A DNA stretch of 5,323 nucleotides from Eubacteriales bacterium (GTDB taxonomy: Bacteria; Bacillota; Clostridia; Christensenellales; CAG-138): the NCBI GenBank assembly GCA_028701165.1, contig JAQVRG010000121.1, forward strand, positions 1 to 5,323, written 5' to 3'. This document shows, piece by piece, positions 4,827-5,323 of the stretch. The notes beneath the pieces are model-generated. The model was not told where the DNA came from and ran no database searches. It worked only from the letters and a program-made list of their open reading frames with translations. Both the position numbers and the translations under genes were made by a program. How positions within the stretch are numbered: position 1 is the stretch's first letter; every line of letters starts with the position of its first letter.

Positions 4827-5323
4827 AGGCTGGCCTCCTCCGTAAGGATTACCGCCTCATAGGGCTTTAGCGTGCCGTCAAAAGCGTCTTTTCCGTAGCT
4901 GCTTAGACAAATTTTGCCGCGATACGGCACGCTTTGCGCGGTTTTACAAAAGCTGCACAGCACGGTCATTTGTTCCCCCTCGAAGCTCCGCGTAAAGGCA
5001 AAGAGTGCGTCCGTCGCCGCAAGCAGCTTGAAATCGCCTTTTAGAAGCACGGGCGACGCGGCGCGCAGCGCGAGCATCTTCCTATAATAATGCCATACCG
5101 AGTTTTCGTCCGCCATCTGTGCTTGGACGTTGATGCGCGTGTGGTTGGCGTTCACGCCGAGCCAAGGCTTTACGCCGGGCGGGGTAAAGCCCGCGTTGGG
5201 CGCCGCCGTCCACTGCATGGGCGTGCGCGCGTTGTCGCGGCTGGTGCGCTGCATCTTGCGCCAGCGCGCTCTTTGAGAAAATCCCAAGCGCTTGAGCAGG
5301 CGGTCGCTGTTTTTGGATTCCAC
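4823..5323 (-). CDS. GH13 alpha-glucosidase, C-terminal part
   Basis: Only the last 166 or so residues are in the window; the gene continues past 5323, and the leading GTG codon is an edge artefact rather than a start. SRDNARTPMQW (28-38 of the visible part), PNAGFTPPG (42-50), the PWLGVNANHTRINVQAQ stretch (53-69) and WHYYRKMLALR (77-87) are characteristic of the GH13_31-type oligo-1,6-glucosidase/alpha-glucosidase group, which also holds sucrose- and trehalulose-hydrolysing enzymes. The final 70 residues are the C-terminal beta domain. The catalytic Asp and Glu and the specificity loop after the nucleophile lie outside, so specificity cannot be read here; full members are about 550 residues. 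It comes first among the visible genes and overlaps the GH36 start by 4 bases. Paired with an alpha-galactosidase, it could process sucrose released from raffinose or other alpha-glucosides. Family secure, substrate inferred. No frameshift is visible in this portion. Confidence 0.92.
   Translation of the reverse strand: MESKNSDRLLKRLGFSQRARWRKMQRTSRDNARTPMQWTAAPNAGFTPPGVKPWLGVNANHTRINVQAQMADENSVWHYYRKMLALRAASPVLLKGDFKLLAATDALFAFTRSFEGEQMTVLCSFCKTAQSVPYRGKICLSSYGKDAFDGTLKPYEAVILTEEASL
4834..4839 (-). promoter_or_regulatory. Ribosome binding site of GH36 gene
   Basis: A full consensus AGGAGG on the minus strand sits inside the end of the GH13 gene, 7 bases before the GH36 ATG that overlaps the GH13 stop. 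It supports a start at 4826 rather than an internal Met. Confidence 0.88.

Overview
The window looks like chromosomal DNA from a Gram-positive anaerobe of the Bacillota, most likely a gut Clostridia relative. The evidence is strong purine-rich Shine-Dalgarno sites (AGGAGG, AAGGAG, GGAGGT) at 7-base spacing, a sigma-A type promoter, a tRNA with encoded CCA, and proteins (GH36, GPH transporter, YjbQ) of the kinds common there. The genus assignment is inference; the coding part is fairly GC-rich by eye. Every convincing gene reads on the minus strand.

Right side (677-5323): four genes packed head to tail, read from high to low coordinates. They are the 3' end of a GH13 alpha-glucosidase (cut by the window edge), a complete GH36 alpha-galactosidase, a GPH/MelB-type sugar:cation symporter, and a YjbQ/UPF0047 protein. 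The first two overlap by 4 bases (ATGA) and the others are separated by 4 and 3 bases. Each downstream gene has its ribosome binding site inside the end of the gene before it. The obvious reading is a cytoplasmic route for alpha-galactosides such as melibiose or raffinose-family sugars: the symporter imports the oligosaccharide, GH36 removes alpha-1,6-galactose, and the GH13 enzyme splits the remaining alpha-glucosidic bond (in sucrose or an isomalto-oligosaccharide). The operon promoter and any regulator lie beyond position 5323.

Left side (1-676): a tRNA-Thr(GGT) gene with an excellent intrinsic terminator just after it. Upstream of the tRNA (higher coordinates) is a non-coding zone with about 2.6 clear copies of a 105-bp tandem repeat. 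Past the array is a 35-base copy of the tRNA's 5' half, then a long inverted repeat and a good promoter (TTGCAA-17-TATAAT) pointing toward the tRNA. The 5'-half copy stops inside the anticodon, and a 10-base match to tRNA positions 38-47 sits on the other side of the array. This suggests that a tRNA-Thr copy was split or rebuilt around the repeat. The intact tRNA itself has C instead of U at T-loop position 55.

The most unusual part of the window is therefore this tRNA/repeat mosaic; the sugar operon is coherent but of a familiar kind. Open frames across 78-608 are artefacts of antisense tRNA and repeat sequence.
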